Shown here in pieces: positions 35,296 through 47,712 of a stretch of DNA of 64,000 bases (position 1 is the first letter of the stretch; each line of letters opens with the position of its first letter). The stretch covers positions 66,165 through 130,164 of the forward strand of contig VXAU01001827.1 in assembly GCA_013399695.1 (NCBI GenBank), written 5' to 3'. The notes beneath the pieces were generated by a model. That model made no database searches and had not been told where the DNA came from. It saw only the letters and a program-made list of their open reading frames with translations. A program made the position numbers and the translations under genes. This stretch comes from Formicarius rufipectus. Taxonomy: Eukaryota; Chordata; Aves; Passeriformes; Formicariidae.

Positions 35296-35386
35296 AGAAA
35301 ACAAACAAACAACAACAACAACAACAAAAACAAAAACAAACAAACAAAAAAAACCAAACAAAAAATAACAAAAAACAAAACATACA
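35296..35386. repeat. CAA/AAC-rich simple repeat
   Basis: AAACAAACAAAC followed by several CAA units and CAAAAA/CAAAC variants, about 90 bp. The antisense Phe/Cys/Leu-rich frame across it is an artefact. Confidence 0.92.
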
Positions 35387-37582
35387 CTGTGCCTTGATTT
35401 TGATGCTAAAGAGAAAATTCTACTTTTTAAAATGTGTCCTTGGAGTTTTCCAATAAGCAGTTCAGGAGCTGTGAGCTAAGTGTGCTTTCCAATGGTGTGC
35501 ATGTTGTAAGGAAGGCTCCAGTTGAAAGCCCTGTGCTTAAACTGATCAGATTAATAACCTGCAGCACACAAGCTGGAGCCCTTCGAGTACAGCCAGCATG
35601 TCCAGAGACATGGGCCACTTGGACAATATGTGCCTGTGCATAAATCGACCCTCTTTTTCAGCCTGGCCATGGGGCAATTGCCCATCCATTGAGAACAGGA
35701 CAGTCCCTGCCACTCCAATTACCTTTTTCCCTGTGGCTTCTGTAGCTCCAATAGACATTTGAACTAAGGCACTGGTTTTACAGGAATCAGAGCTGATGGT
35801 ACAGAGGCCTTTGGGAAATTATCGGTTACCCTGTTGGGATAGTGTGTGGTGCTGATGGAGATCTTTGCTGACAAAAGCCCTGCTCTCACAAGGTGCTCAG
35901 TGTTGACTTCTCACTTTGCCTTTCACACCTTGCAGGACAGGCCGTTCTGGTGCAAGTAGACCCAGCAGAGGCTTCAGATGATCTGGCTTTCAGAGCAAAT
36001 ACCCTCATTTACAGGAGCAATAGCAGGACTTGGCATCGCAACCTTAAATATGTTCAATTCCAGGTCTGAGTTGAACCCAACATGCTTTGATAGGCTTTTT
36101 TGTAAGGAAAACTATGTAATTGCTCACAAACAATTTACTATCTTTTTTTTTTTCTTTTTTAAACACTGATGATTCTCTTGTCTCTGATTCTTCAGCTGAA
36201 CTCCCTGATTGGAATATAAGGGCACGCTTTGTGAGGCTTTTGAAACAAAATCCACAGTGGAGCAACAACAATTCAGCCCTAAGCCTTTTGCCATTAGTGA
36301 TAATAAACAGTAGCTAATCCTTAGCAACACTAAAGGACGCTTCAGTTTGCAGACTGTCATATCCTTTCAACGTGTTCTCCAAGAAAAAGCGAGGGGGATA
36401 TCAATACAGTGCATCTCCTCCTAGTGGCAACACACGGGACATCACAAATTCACGGGATTCTACCACTGTGACAGGATGTCATTTCAATTGCCTTATTAAC
36501 CATATGAAAAAATATATCACAACAGTGAGAAAACTTCTCAGTTATCTATATCTTACCCCTAAGGCTATTGTCATGAGCCAGTGGCACACTAAGGGAAGAG
36601 TACTAATTCAGTTGTCAGCTGCCTTGCCTATTAAACAGGAGGAAAAATACCAGCAACAAAATTGAAACAAGTAGTAAGGGTAAGAGAAAGGTCTGGATAC
36701 CCTTGTCCATTCGATTTCTTAAATTAAACAAATACAATTACTTCTCCTGTTTGCTCTGTCACATAACATTGTACCGGGAGTATCCTGCTGTTTTCTAATT
36801 GAGTATTTTCTCTGCTTAAAATGCTACATGGACTGCACTTTAAAAACGTAAGTGCTGGAATATTATACTCCAAGTTCATGACCTGCATTGTAAACCATAA
36901 GAGGATGAGCAATGATAAGCTGAACTAAAACATGTTCGGGGCTTGGAAAGAGCAGGCTTGCTGCTAAGGATTAAGGAAATCTGTTGGTTTCTCTGTGGAT
37001 AATCTGGGTTGTTTGATTAGCTATAGACAAACTCTTCATAGCAGGAGGTGAACTGTCTCCAGGTGCTTATTCCATGGAGATCAAAATGTTTTCTAAGACA
37101 AATGTAGTGTAGTGATTGTCTGTGTCCTTGCTACTTAGAGGGGCACTGGAGAGGGTTCCCTTAGTTGTCATTGGGAGGACTCTGAAGCTCTGTAAGTACA
37201 CTGATCTCCTGTCAGCCCTGTGCTAGGCCAGCCCACACTGTACATATATCTCAGGATACTTCAGACATCAGTAATGACCGTATTCAGACAACTGAAACCT
37301 ACCAGAAATTCCCAATGTATTTAACAATACAACAAATTTGACAATTGTGACTGGAAGTGTTTCACTCCAGTTTTGGAGCACCGTGTTGGTGTCTAGAGTG
37401 GTGCTGAAGGAGGTGTGAATCTCAAAAATGTTCTTTTCAGAAGACAAAAATATTTTCTCCACAGTTTTGGTGACCTCTGTTTGTTGCTGGGACAGTTGGG
37501 GAATGTTCAGTTTAAAACTGGAACACCCAGTGTACAAAACAGCTGCCCAGCCAAGAGTGACTGTATCTGTCAGAAATGCCTC
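35387..37582. other. Unique non-coding sequence
   Basis: No supported gene or mobile element. A T-rich run lies at about 36,143-36,161. Open frames up to 97 codons (36,372-36,665) have no recognisable features. Confidence 0.5.
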
Positions 37583-37758
37583 AGAACGTTTGCCTGGAGA
37601 AGGTGTTGCTGCCCCATCCCTGGAAGTGTTCAAGGCCAGATTGAATGGGGATTTAAGTAACCTAGTCTAGTGGAAAGTGTCCCTGACTGTGGCAGAGGGT
37701 TTGTAACTGGATGATCTTTAAGGTCCCTTCCAACACAAAGCATTCTGTGATTCTATGA
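37583..37758 (+). mobile_element. CR1 LINE fragment, 3' end
   Basis: Sense CR1 3' end with TTGCTGCCCCATCCCTGGAA, TGTTCAAGGCCAGATTGAAT, GTCTAGTGGAAAGTGTCCC, GGATGATCTTTAAGGTCCC and ATTCTGTGATTCTATGACC. The TTGCCC block at its 5' end is degraded. Confidence 0.93.
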
Positions 37759-38447
37759 CCCCTCCTTGCCTTGAGTCACAGTTCCAGAAGAATTCAGGTA
37801 TGCTGTATGCCTCATGATCCATACCTTTAGGCAGCCAAGACACATTCTGATTCCCCATCTTCCTCTCTGAGTCCATTTTACCATCATCTTTGCTGTATTT
37901 TGTCATTTACACTTACACCAAGTATGTGTGCAGTTCTACACCACTGTTACGTTGGGATCTTACAGGGAAAAGTGACTATACAAATAAGGGGAAATAATCC
38001 TTGCAGATGACAGAAAACAGTCATTCCATGCCTACAGAAAAAAGGTGAAAGTCTTTTTAGTGATATTAGAAGGATTTCTACTCTTGTCCCTGTAACTATG
38101 TGTAACTACTTGTTTCTGTAACTACCAACCTCCTACAGAAAGTGCACTGTAAGTAACGGAGGATGACAACCGGGGGAGGAGGATGTTCCAGGAAAGTCTG
38201 ATGACTCTGAAACCCTCAGGGGACTGGTTTAATTAAAGTCCAACTATGGAAAGAAGTTACTTTGAAGTGAATATTATTTTCATGTAAAAGGAACAGAATT
38301 TCTTTCTTGGTCTTATCCATGTTAGTGCAGCACTAGTTCCAAGTCATCCACCCTGCCCTTCAGTAGCACTCATCACATTCACTCCCTTTGGGACATCTGT
38401 ATTGCTTCCAGCTCCAAAGCTGAGGGCAAGGGAGACAGACTCTTACC
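37759..38447. other. Unique spacer
   Basis: No gene or repeat recognised. Confidence 0.5.
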
Positions 38448-38652
38448 TGTACCTAGTGACAGGACAAAAGGCAAGGGTCACAAATTAAAACACAGGAAAA
38501 CACAGAGAAGCTGTAGAATCTTCATCCCTGGAGATTTTCAAAATCCATCTGGACATGGTCCTGGGTGACTTGCTGTAAGTGGCGCTGCTTGAGCAGGGAG
38601 AATGGACCAGATGACTCCCAGAGGTCCCTTTGATCTCAGCCATTCTGTGATG
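38448..38652 (+). mobile_element. CR1 LINE fragment with internal deletion
   Basis: Sense CR1 of a third subfamily. It starts at ACCTAGTGACAGGACAAAAG (the conserved GTGACAGGACAAGAGG block), then jumps from ACACAGGAAAACACAG directly to GAGAAGCTGTAGAATC. It continues with TTCATCCCTGGAGATTTTC, CCTGGGTGACTTGCTG, TGCTTGAGCAGGGAG and CCCAGAGGTCCC, ending CATTCTGTGATGG. The segment normally between the GGAAA and GAAGCTGTGG blocks is missing. Confidence 0.88.
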
Positions 38653-40220
38653 GAGCAACAGCTGGTTTGGAGGCCTCTGGCCAGAGCTCAGTTTTGGGGC
38701 TTTTGTACCTTCTTTATCACCTGAGTCCCATGAGGGTGTCTTTCTTGCTGAACACTCTCTGCACCAATAGTCCCTTTGTCTCAGTTGTTTGCAAGATGTT
38801 TGGGGGCTCTCAAACATCACAAAGCAGAGACCCCTCTCTCATGGCTCACTGGCTTTCTTGGGGCTCACTCTGACAGGGGTCCAAGGAGAAATCCAAGTAG
38901 TCCCTGCTGTAGCTGGCCTCAGGGGCAGAGAAAAGGCCCTCACACTGTTCAGTTTACCAGTAGGAATGTTGCCTTTAGCCTCTGCTGTGTTGTCATCCTT
39001 AATATAATCATAGCAAATAAAAATATGGCACACATCCCACGCACTGGATTGAAGCTATTGGGAGGTAAGATAATTGGTACTTCCAGGGAGCAGAAAGCCA
39101 GGCTGGATGATTCTATTCACATTATACCATGGTTATGTCACTATCATTCAGAGCACTGATATCCAGTAACATCAGCCTGAACAAACTCACAGCTGTGAAA
39201 ATAAGTTTAAAACCTCTCCATGGAGATATTTCACTGTATAGTTGTTCTCAGTATTCATGAGAAGAAATATTTATCTGGATGAAAATAAAGATCCAATTCC
39301 TTTCAGTAAATTAGTAACAGACAATGCAGAGTCAAAATGGTATCTTTTTTCCTCCTTTTTTATTTTTTTTAATTTTATTTGTAGCAAGCCTTCAGCAATT
39401 TGTAATTAGATCTTTCATGCTGAGAGGAAAAAGAAAAAAAAAAAGGATAAAGAGAGGGAGAGAGAGACCCATATTTCTGAAAAATCATTAGTACTTTTGG
39501 CAGCAGAAGACTGGATCCTCCTCGGGTGTGAATTGGAGGTATCTGTACGAAACGGGGACATCGTCATTGACACCATGGACATCATTTCCACTGCCCACAG
39601 GAGCCAAGTCGGAAGCAGCAGCCGTGTGATCAGCCTATATTAGATACAAAATTAGCTTGTTTGAGGAGAAGATGGGGATAAGAGATGTAATAGGGAGAGG
39701 AAAGCAGAGTGCAAACTTGTGGGGTCCTGTAGAAATCAGGCTTGTGGGAAGGCAGGAGAAAATGGAGAGGAAGTGGAGGGAAGGACTGAGAAGTCTGATA
39801 GTCACAAAATGGTGGCAGAAATCTAAAGGAAGGGGCAGGAGAGTCACGAGAGTACTGAAATCTCGTTTTTCAAACTACTCAGAACTTAGTAATGGGTGTT
39901 TGAAGGAGTACTGGGAAGACAAAAATTATTTTAAGCCTTCCAATTTTGACAGGTTATAATCAATTACTGGATGGATCAGTCAGTGGAATAAGTTACCAAA
40001 AGATTTGGCTAAAAGACCCGTCACATCTCTTGCACTAATACAGTACCTTCTGGCAGTTCTGATTAATACCTGTAAAACTGAGTCAGACAAAGGGGTCCAA
40101 CAGCTCCTCTGAACCTTCTATGGGTGACAGAGAAGGAATGCAATCATTTAGATGCTGAAGTCTTTGGGGAGAGGATGGTCTCAGAGTTACTGAAGAATGG
40201 CTCATGTCTATAGGTCTCTA

Positions 40221-40238
40221 TATAGATATATATCTATA
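40221..40238. repeat. 18-bp perfect AT palindrome
   Basis: TATAGATATATATCTATA is its own reverse complement. The TCTATAGG word flanks it as a direct repeat (40,207-40,214 and 40,233-40,240). Probably a low-complexity accident. Confidence 0.8.
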
Positions 40239-41117
40239 GGACAGTATGTAAAGCAGGACCACTGGACTGGTCTGTGCACTGGAGCTCAATGAAAGCTGAA
40301 TGAATGAATCATGTCCTGGGTCTATTTAAGTTCTCTGCATCATATCACAGCATATTTATCATGATAAAGGCTTGTGCACAGCCAGGTGTCAATGAAATGC
40401 TCCTGTTTCTGTGCAACAGAACCATCACTGCTTATTTTTGTTTCTTCAGGGCAAATGACCCACTTGCTGCCATTCCCAGGAGAATTAGCTTAATTTAAAT
40501 TGTTTCTCATCTCTGCGCCTGTGCTTTTCCTTCACGCTGCCATGAGACTTCAGCAGCACAAGTCCCCTTCTTTCAAGATGGGCTCTGCAGCCTGTGGTGA
40601 ATTGCAGGATCCCAAGATTGCTAAAGCTGCCACTGACCAGTTGATTTGGTAGTCTTTTACTGGCATCTTGGAGAAGATAATCCTTCCTCCCAGGTAGCCG
40701 TCTGGCTTTTCTACCATGGTCAGTGAAGGCAGATCTCTGCAAAGTATATTTCATCCTTGTGTTGAGGTTCCCATTATTCAGTGCATCTCAATCTCATCTA
40801 TATTTACCTCCCAGCTAAAATCTCCACTTTTTGGAGGAGAAAAGGGAATTTTTCTTTTGAGAAATAAATCTTTATGTGTCACACATACATTTTCTTCCCA
40901 GCCTACACAAGCCTGTCTTGGAATACCAGGTTCCCACTTCGAACTCTTCACCTTTACAAGCTATAATCTGTTCTCTGAACATCCTTCTGAACTTGCTCCA
41001 AGTAAACTATTTCTGCATATCAAGCTATCAGTCCGTCTGTCCATCTGGCTCGCTAATCTTCTTCCCAGATTATTTTTGAGGTCTTTTTGCTGTTGTATCC
41101 CTGTGTCTTTCTCAGGC

Positions 41118-41134
41118 AAAAAAAAAAAAAAAAA
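41118..41134. repeat. Poly-A tract
   Basis: About 17 consecutive A. No retroposed sequence was recognised upstream. Confidence 0.85.
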
Positions 41135-42165
41135 ATCTGCCTGCAGGTTAAATTGCCTGGAATACTCGGGTGAACAACAGGTCTGAGGACAAATGGAAGA
41201 TATTTTTTGCTTAAAAAATATCAAGTGAATGTCTGTGGGAAAATGCTGCTGGTGTGACCATCTGTGTATTGACATATGTTTGCTGTGGAGGGCTGAATCC
41301 AACATTCAACGCTTCAGTGGGAATCTTGAGGGTCCAAAGAATGGAGGGCTCAGCCCTCTGTGCCTTGCACAGGTCTGGTGGAGCCTCATTACTGAGTTAC
41401 ACAGGATGACCTAAAGTGCTGCACAGGCTGGACAGAAACTCCAGAGGACATCAAGCGAGTTCTGTTTGGAGCAAACTGTGATTCCTTTTGAAAAATAAGA
41501 GGAAAAATCTCACCCAGGCCAATATAAAAACCAAACAAAAGGGTGATTATTCCATCATACCAGTAATAAAACCTCAAAAATCCATATTGAAGGGTAGAAA
41601 GTCCCATTTTGTCCATGAAAACAGATTGCAGCTCTCTTAAGAACATTACAAAGCACTGCAATTTAGAGTCAATACTCTCTTTTGATTGAGCAACCCCTTT
41701 AAATCAACTTGGCATGTAATCCAGGAGAATTTATTGGTTTGAGAGGGACAGGAAGGCTAAGGGTTTTGCTTTAATGAGTCTGGGGAAAGTCATGGACTGT
41801 GTAGCTACTTCTTTGAAAGACTGCACATCACCATTAAAAAAAAGTTGTTACGTAGGAATGATTCATCTAATTACTGTTTAATGCTGCACTATGGCAGGAA
41901 ACTTTCCAAGTTATTGTGTCATAGTTATCAGCTTTTTCACAGCCAATTTTACCTTAACAGTTTTAACAAAAAGAATTGCACTTTGTGGAGGCCAAGACCA
42001 GCCTGGAAAGACCAATTTTGTTGCAAGAAGCATCATGACTGATTTCTTTCTCTGTAATGTGTGCTTTACATCTCTAGGATTGGAATTACAGTAGGTAGAA
42101 CTACATATTGAAACCATACTTTAATGAAGCCCATAGTTAGTAATATATGTTAAGCAATTTAGTAC

Positions 42166-42541
42166 AACTCAAGAAGGACATGGACCTGTAGGAATGAGTC
42201 CAGAGGAGGCCACCAAGTTGATCAGAGTGATGGGGCACCTCTGATAAGAGGAAGGGCTGAGAGAATTGGGATTTTTCAGCCTGGAAAAGTGAACTTGGCA
42301 GTGACATAATCAAGACCTTTCAGTACCTAAAAGGACCCTGCTGGTAAGATGGGAAGAGATTGTTTGCAATGGCATGGGGTGACAGCTGTGGCTGCCCCAT
42401 CTTTGGAAGTGTCCAAGGCCAGGTCGGATGGAGCTTGGAGCCACCTGGGATGGTGGATGGTGTCCCTGCCCATGATAGGGGGTTTACATGAGCTTTAAGG
42501 TCCCTGCCAATCCAAACCATTCTGTGATTCTGTGATTCAAT
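42166..42541 (+). mobile_element. CR1 LINE fragment with internal deletion
   Basis: Sense CR1. It begins in the ORF2/3' junction region (AACTCAAGAAGGACATGGAC, GAGTCCAGAGGAGGCCACC, GAGGAAGGGCTGAGAGAATT, CAGCCTGGAAAAGTGAACTT). It then passes from GCATGGGGTGACAG straight to CTGTGGCTGCCCCATC, skipping roughly 120 bp present in the 50-kb copy. It ends with two copies of the terminal repeat (TTCTGTGATTCTGTGATTC). Confidence 0.95.
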
Positions 42542-42884
42542 GTATTTTATCTGCTTATTTGAGAGATGTTTGCAGTGAATGACAGAGCACTGACAATTCC
42601 ATGGGACAATTGCAAACACCTTAACCAGTATTGCTGGATTTCCTCTTCTTCATGTCATTTTTAATGTGTTATAAGGGCCAAGTGGTGGGTTATTTTTCAT
42701 TAAAAATAACTGTATTTAGACCTTTCTTCATTTTCTCCTTCCTACCCATTTAATTCAGACATCATATCACGTAGCAGAGCACCCAAGTTTAGTTCCCTGT
42801 GTGTCCTTCAAATCAGAAAGTTTGGGCACAGCCTGAAGGTCCCCTTGTCACCATTCCAGTTCAGACACAACTGTGTTTAAATGT
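42542..42884. other. Unique spacer
   Basis: No gene or repeat recognised. Confidence 0.5.
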
Positions 42885-43036
42885 TTTCATGAACTGGTGT
42901 TTCATAAAAAAAACAACCAACCAAACAAACAAAGTCATTAAAAAGAGAGGGGAAAAAAAAAACAAAACACACACAAATGTCTTATTTGGTTTATTTTGGT
43001 TTTAAATCTCCAATATGTATTTTTAATTATTTGTGT
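42885..43036 (+). repeat. 152-bp block, first of two identical copies
   Basis: Starts TTTCATGAACTGGTGTTTC, includes an AAC/A-rich tract with AAAACACACACAAATG, and ends AATTATTTGTGT. It is repeated base for base at 43,038-43,189 with a single N between them. This is most likely an assembly artefact, not a biological duplication. Confidence 0.95.
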
Positions 43037-43037
43037 N
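43037..43037. other. Single N joining two identical blocks
   Basis: A lone N sits exactly between two identical 152-bp blocks. This is the signature of two overlapping contig ends joined with a minimal gap instead of merged. Confidence 0.95.
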
Positions 43038-43189
43038 TTTCATGAACTGGTGTTTCATAAAAAAAACAACCAACCAAACAAACAAAGTCATTAAAAAGAG
43101 AGGGGAAAAAAAAAACAAAACACACACAAATGTCTTATTTGGTTTATTTTGGTTTTAAATCTCCAATATGTATTTTTAATTATTTGTGT
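43038..43189 (+). repeat. 152-bp block, second identical copy
   Basis: Identical by eye to 42,885-43,036, including the A-run lengths. True tandem copies of any age would be expected to differ in these homopolymers. Confidence 0.95.
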
Positions 43190-45208
43190 TGAAAAAATCA
43201 CAGAGATATTCATAACAGTATGTTTTAGTTTTAGTAAATGAAGCATTTTTTGAAGCCATGGTTTTTAGTAAACACCACTGTCTACTAAAGCATTTCATAA
43301 AAACATTGGGGATAAAGTTATTAGTGGGAAGGAAGCTCAAAGGCAGGAGTGGAAGAGAGAAGTCCTGTTTTGAAAAGTCAAAGACAAATAAAAACATTGT
43401 GTTCCAGCTAGAGGTTTTCCAGAGAGTATGGCATTTTTCAGGATTGTTCTGAATGCTCTAATGATCTGTTTGACTTACCCAGCTCCAGGATTTCAGACTG
43501 GGCTCATGTGCTTGTTTTCAATCTCAAATTTTTCCACTGAAGTTCTTCCTCTGGAATTCAATGAAGAATGTAGGAGGTAAATCACACAGGAATTACAAAT
43601 GGGCTATGCAAAGAAAGCTCTGTGAGCTTTCAAATGCATCTCTTCAGTCATGTTGTCTTCCCTGAGTAAGGAGAAAAGGCATTGTTATTCCCCACCTTTT
43701 TTATCTGGGAGTTTGGAGTCATTAATTTCAGAATAACAAGGAAAAGGAAGGTCTGGAGGTTGCTGGGTTATTTATTTGGCTGTCACTTCACATTTTGGTG
43801 TCTGGAAGTGTAGGGTGGTTTCAAAAAGATTTGAATTTTTAGCCACATATTTCAGCATCCAACAACATGTGGAAATTCACACCATGGCATGTTACAAGAA
43901 AAAGGGATCATTTCAGTATGTGCTGAATTAATTCCTTAGCAGATGTTCTCACATCCATGTCCTGGTCAGAGGAAATTCCTTATTTCTAATTTGTTAACTC
44001 AGCACAGAAACATAGAGAATGGAATGGCGAGAATATGCTTTTTGCCAGCTTGCTGATATTGTGTCTTAAAGGGAGTTATGGGCAGATAAACCTGTTTGGA
44101 AAGGGGGATGGTGGACACATCCTCTTAATTGTCATAGCTGATGCTTTTGAAAATGTTACATCCGGTCTTATCTTTGGGCACCATTTTTTTTCACTGACAT
44201 TACAGTTTTTTGTCCAAAAATTTGCATTAAAGAAAGGAAAGAACAAGTGTTTTCTGCTGGTCTAGGCAATTTATTGTGCCAGAAGCTAATGAGACATGAA
44301 TAAAGCCAGAAATGCACATCTTTTCACTTCTTTAAACTTTCCACCTTTCAGCTGCTTCTGATTTTTCCTCAGATATCAGCACAACTTCACTGTGCTGTCA
44401 AAGCCAATGTATGATCACGTGGCAAAAACCCTACAAAAGTCCCTCATTTCTTCCCTTTCATTACTCAAATCTAAATGGATGGCTCTGAATCTGGAAAAGA
44501 AACTGCTCTAATGGTAATAATTAATAATAAAACCCCCACCCTAACTTTTCTTGTTAGCCTCCTCATACTGTAATGCCACATTAAGGAAACAAACAAAATC
44601 CAAACTCAATTAAACTCATCATCCTTAGTAACTACTTTTTGGACATTATTTGCTTCCTTCTTTATTTGTTTGCACTGTATTTCCTTATCACCAATCAGGC
44701 CATGGACTTCCCCCAACAAACAATAAAATTGTATTCAAATAGGTAATGTTCCTGCTCCGACACACTGTAGAAGAGTTCAAGGATTAGGGAGGGGAAGGAA
44801 AAGGTGGTTAGATAAGACATGAGGAAAACAGGAAACTTTTTGGGGCAGCTCACATCTTGACAAGTTTATTTAATTTGGGAAATCAGGACCTGTGAGCTGT
44901 TCCAAAAAGAAAACTAATGCCACCTATAGTAGTTACATTTTCATCCTAGTGGAAAAAATTCTAATAACATTTTTATTAGAAAATATCTATATAAATGGGA
45001 CAATTGTAAAGGAAAATGTACTTGCCTTTTGATTAACAGCATTACTCATTTTTTCCCCACCGAAAAGCTTCAAGAAAGTCTGAATTTAGCATTTCAAGTA
45101 TAAACACATGAGAAATCCTCATACATTTGGGTGAACATACTCATACAGAACTCTTATGAGTCCATGGATGTGCATCCATTCATTTTATTTAATTGTTTTT
45201 ACTTAGGC
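43190..45208. other. Unique non-coding sequence
   Basis: No supported gene or repeat. AT-rich. Confidence 0.5.
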
Positions 45209-45262
45209 TTAGAATCACTGAGGTTGGAAAAGGCCTCTAAGATCTTCAAGTCCAACCATCAT
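45209..45262 (-). mobile_element. CR1 LINE fragment, terminal 54 bp, antisense
   Basis: TTAGAATCACTGAGGTTGG, then AAAAGGCCTCTAAGATCTTC and AAGTCCAACC: the complement of a CR1 subfamily 3' end, like the 27.7-kb fragment. Confidence 0.87.
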
Positions 45263-46666
45263 ATAAAGTACATAAAACTTTAAAGACATTTTAGGACCAA
45301 AATATTGAAGATGAATCTTTTCCTCACCACTCGAAAGAATTCCTGAGAGCAATTCTAATGTCTCCTTAGTACACACTGAGAGTAAGACCTGTAATTTTCT
45401 CCAGCTCTTCCATCAAGATAAAGTTCTATCTCACTCCATTGCAAAATTGCTGTGGTTTTGCAGTATAATTAATACTCTGAGGAAACTCACACTGTGAGAA
45501 TCTCTTGTACAAACTGACCTGGCAGATGACCCCCCATGTAGGAGGAGCAGAGCAGCACCCACTTGCTGATAACTAAAGCTGATGGAATAAGTAACTCTGA
45601 CATAATATTGCCCACACTCAGCAGCAGAGGATCCAGACTGGCCAAATTAGGCGGGTGATTTAGACCCCTGTCCCTGCCACTGCTGCATCTTTGACTCCTC
45701 CTGAGCACTGTGGCACCATCACTGTGCATCCCTGAGAAGCTGCATGAGGAGCTGTTCTCTCTGTAACTCTGGTGCAGCCCAAGGGGCTCACACCATGGCT
45801 TATTTCAACACCCATTGTGGGACTGAGCTCTTCACAGATGGGTACAAATTCAGAGCTGGAAGGAGCCCTGAGAAATGGCACAGCACAAACCCCTTCCCTG
45901 GGACATGGGGACAGGTTTTCTGCACCGTAAATAGTTTCACTTTTGGCCACAAGATCTGCTGTAAACAGGATGCAGTATTTCCTTTAAAAAAGAAAAAAAA
46001 TTAAAACCTGAGATTTCTGTAGTGATGGGATAAACAGGACAGTTCCTTGTCCTGTTGGTACCCTTTGATGCAGTTCGCAGAGTTTATGACAATGATAAAT
46101 ATTAGGAATTAAAGTGGATGAAAATAAATACTGAAAGTATTCAGAGGCCCCTCAGAGTCATGAGTTGATAACAGAGATCAATTGTATTAAACTGTATTGG
46201 ACTCAATTATGTAGTTTTCTTGCTGTACTGTACTGAACTGCTTGCTGCAGAACACTTGCAATGGCTTTTTTTTCTCTTCAGAAGCACTAATCTTAAAAAA
46301 AAGCTGTCCACATCCAAGATTTTATACCCAGGAATACTGTCTTTGATTTCACTGCTAGTACATAATGAAAGGGTAAGGTGAAAGTAAAGGTTTCTTATGA
46401 TCTCACACACATTATTAGGACCAGGCTGGAGTTTTCACCTTCATCTATCAGATAGTTGAACCCCAAACTGGTAGGACTGTCAGCTCATTCCTGTGTGTTC
46501 CTCATCCAATATTTCTCATTCAGTATTCCCTCCACCCACTGGAAATTATATGGGGAAGACTAAATTTGTGCTAAATGTCAGGTCATCACCCTTGTTTGCT
46601 TTATATTGAAAGTGGAAACAATTCAACCACCTACATCTCACTCAGAGCAAGCCTGGGCAACCCAAA
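45263..46666. other. Unique non-coding sequence
   Basis: No supported gene. Overlapping frames of 80-96 codons at 45,487-46,004 on both strands have no domain. Confidence 0.5.
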
Positions 46667-47178
46667 TCATACAATCACGAGATCATTTAGGTCAGGAAAG
46701 ACCTTTAAGATCATCAGGTTCAACTGTTAAACCATCACTGCCAAGTTCTCCCCTAAACCATGTCCCTGAGCAGAACATCCACACATCTTTTAAACACCTC
46801 CAGGATTGTTAATTCCACATCTTCCCTGGGCAGCCTCTTCCAATGCTCGACAACCTTTCCCATGAAGAATTTTTTTTTTTTCTAATACTCAACTTAAACC
46901 TTCCCTGGCACAGTTTGGGGTCTTTTCCTGTTGTCCAGCTCCCACCTGGCTACAGTCTCCTGTCAGGTGACAGGAGGGAGAGAGCAGGTCCCTCCTGAGC
47001 CTCCTCCTTTCAGAGCTAAACACCCCCAGCTTCCTCAGCTGCTCCTCATCAGACTTGTGCTCCAGACCCTTCCCCAGCTCTATTGTCTTTCCCTGGACTT
47101 GCTCCAGCCCCTCAATCTCTTTTTTTTTTGTAGTGAGAAGCCCCAAACTGAACACAGGATTTGAGGTGCCTCATCATC
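46667..47178 (-). mobile_element. CR1 LINE, 512-bp copy, antisense
   Basis: Complement of CR1. It reads ACAATCACGAGATCATTTAG, AAGACCTTTAAGATCATC, CCTGAGCAGAACATCCAC, CTTCCCTGGGCAGCCTCTTCC, CTCCTGAGCCTCCTCCTTTC, AGCTTCCTCAGCTGCTCCTC and CCCCAAACTGAACACAGG. Truncation is at the right (5') end. Two T-runs (46,870-46,881 and 47,118-47,129) interrupt it. Small frames here are by-products. Confidence 0.95.
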
Positions 47179-47712
47179 ATTGTGCCGAAAACAGGGGGAC
47201 CATCAAAACGATGTCCTGAAGCGACTGAAGAAGTGGTGGCAGCTCTCTGAGCTTCTGCACAGGGTGTGAAGCATCGCTGGGACTGTTTTCCGGAGCCACT
47301 GGAGTTTTCGCTGTAACAGCATTGCCACCTAGTGCTCCTGTGGTACAGTTCAGTCAGGGCCTGGGAAACGATGCGTTTTAGCAGCTGAAACAAGTACTAA
47401 ACAAGTCTTTTTAACAGAGTTTTAATATTTTAGAGGACTGGACAGGCTTCAAGAACTATCGTGGGTTTTTTGGGTGATCCACCTCTGTCAAAGTCCTTGT
47501 GAAGTACTCCCAAAAGGCGAGGAGCTGATGTTTTAGTCACTGCACACTTCTGAAAATAAAATTGCATTGAAAGCTATCTGCTCTAAAGCTATAAATAAAG
47601 CCTGAACTGGTCATCTAAACCCCTCCTGCTGTAAATAGACACAGGTGACCCCCCCAAGTGGTAACGCATTCAACCTATACGAGAATGCATTTATTAAAAA
47701 TCTTGACTTATT
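47179..47712. other. Unique sequence, moderately CpG-containing at left
   Basis: 47,185-47,390 has about seven CpGs (for example CGAAAACAGG, AAACGATG, TTCCGGAG, TTTCGCTG), more than neighbouring unique DNA. It directly follows a CR1 but matches nothing I know. No gene is supported. Confidence 0.4.

Larger units (their letters stand above)
38653..42165. other. Unique non-coding sequence
   Basis: No supported gene. Features seen: a T-rich run (39,344-39,380) followed 50 bp later by a purine-rich run with poly-A (39,421-39,467), an 18-bp perfect palindrome (40,221-40,238), and a poly-A run at about 41,118-41,134. A 156-codon frame (40,716-41,186) ends in that poly-A/lysine stretch and has no known domain. 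Confidence 0.5.

Noticed and set aside
42885..43189. Biological tandem duplication of 152 bp
   Set aside because: Perfect identity plus a single N at the junction fits a contig-join artefact better.
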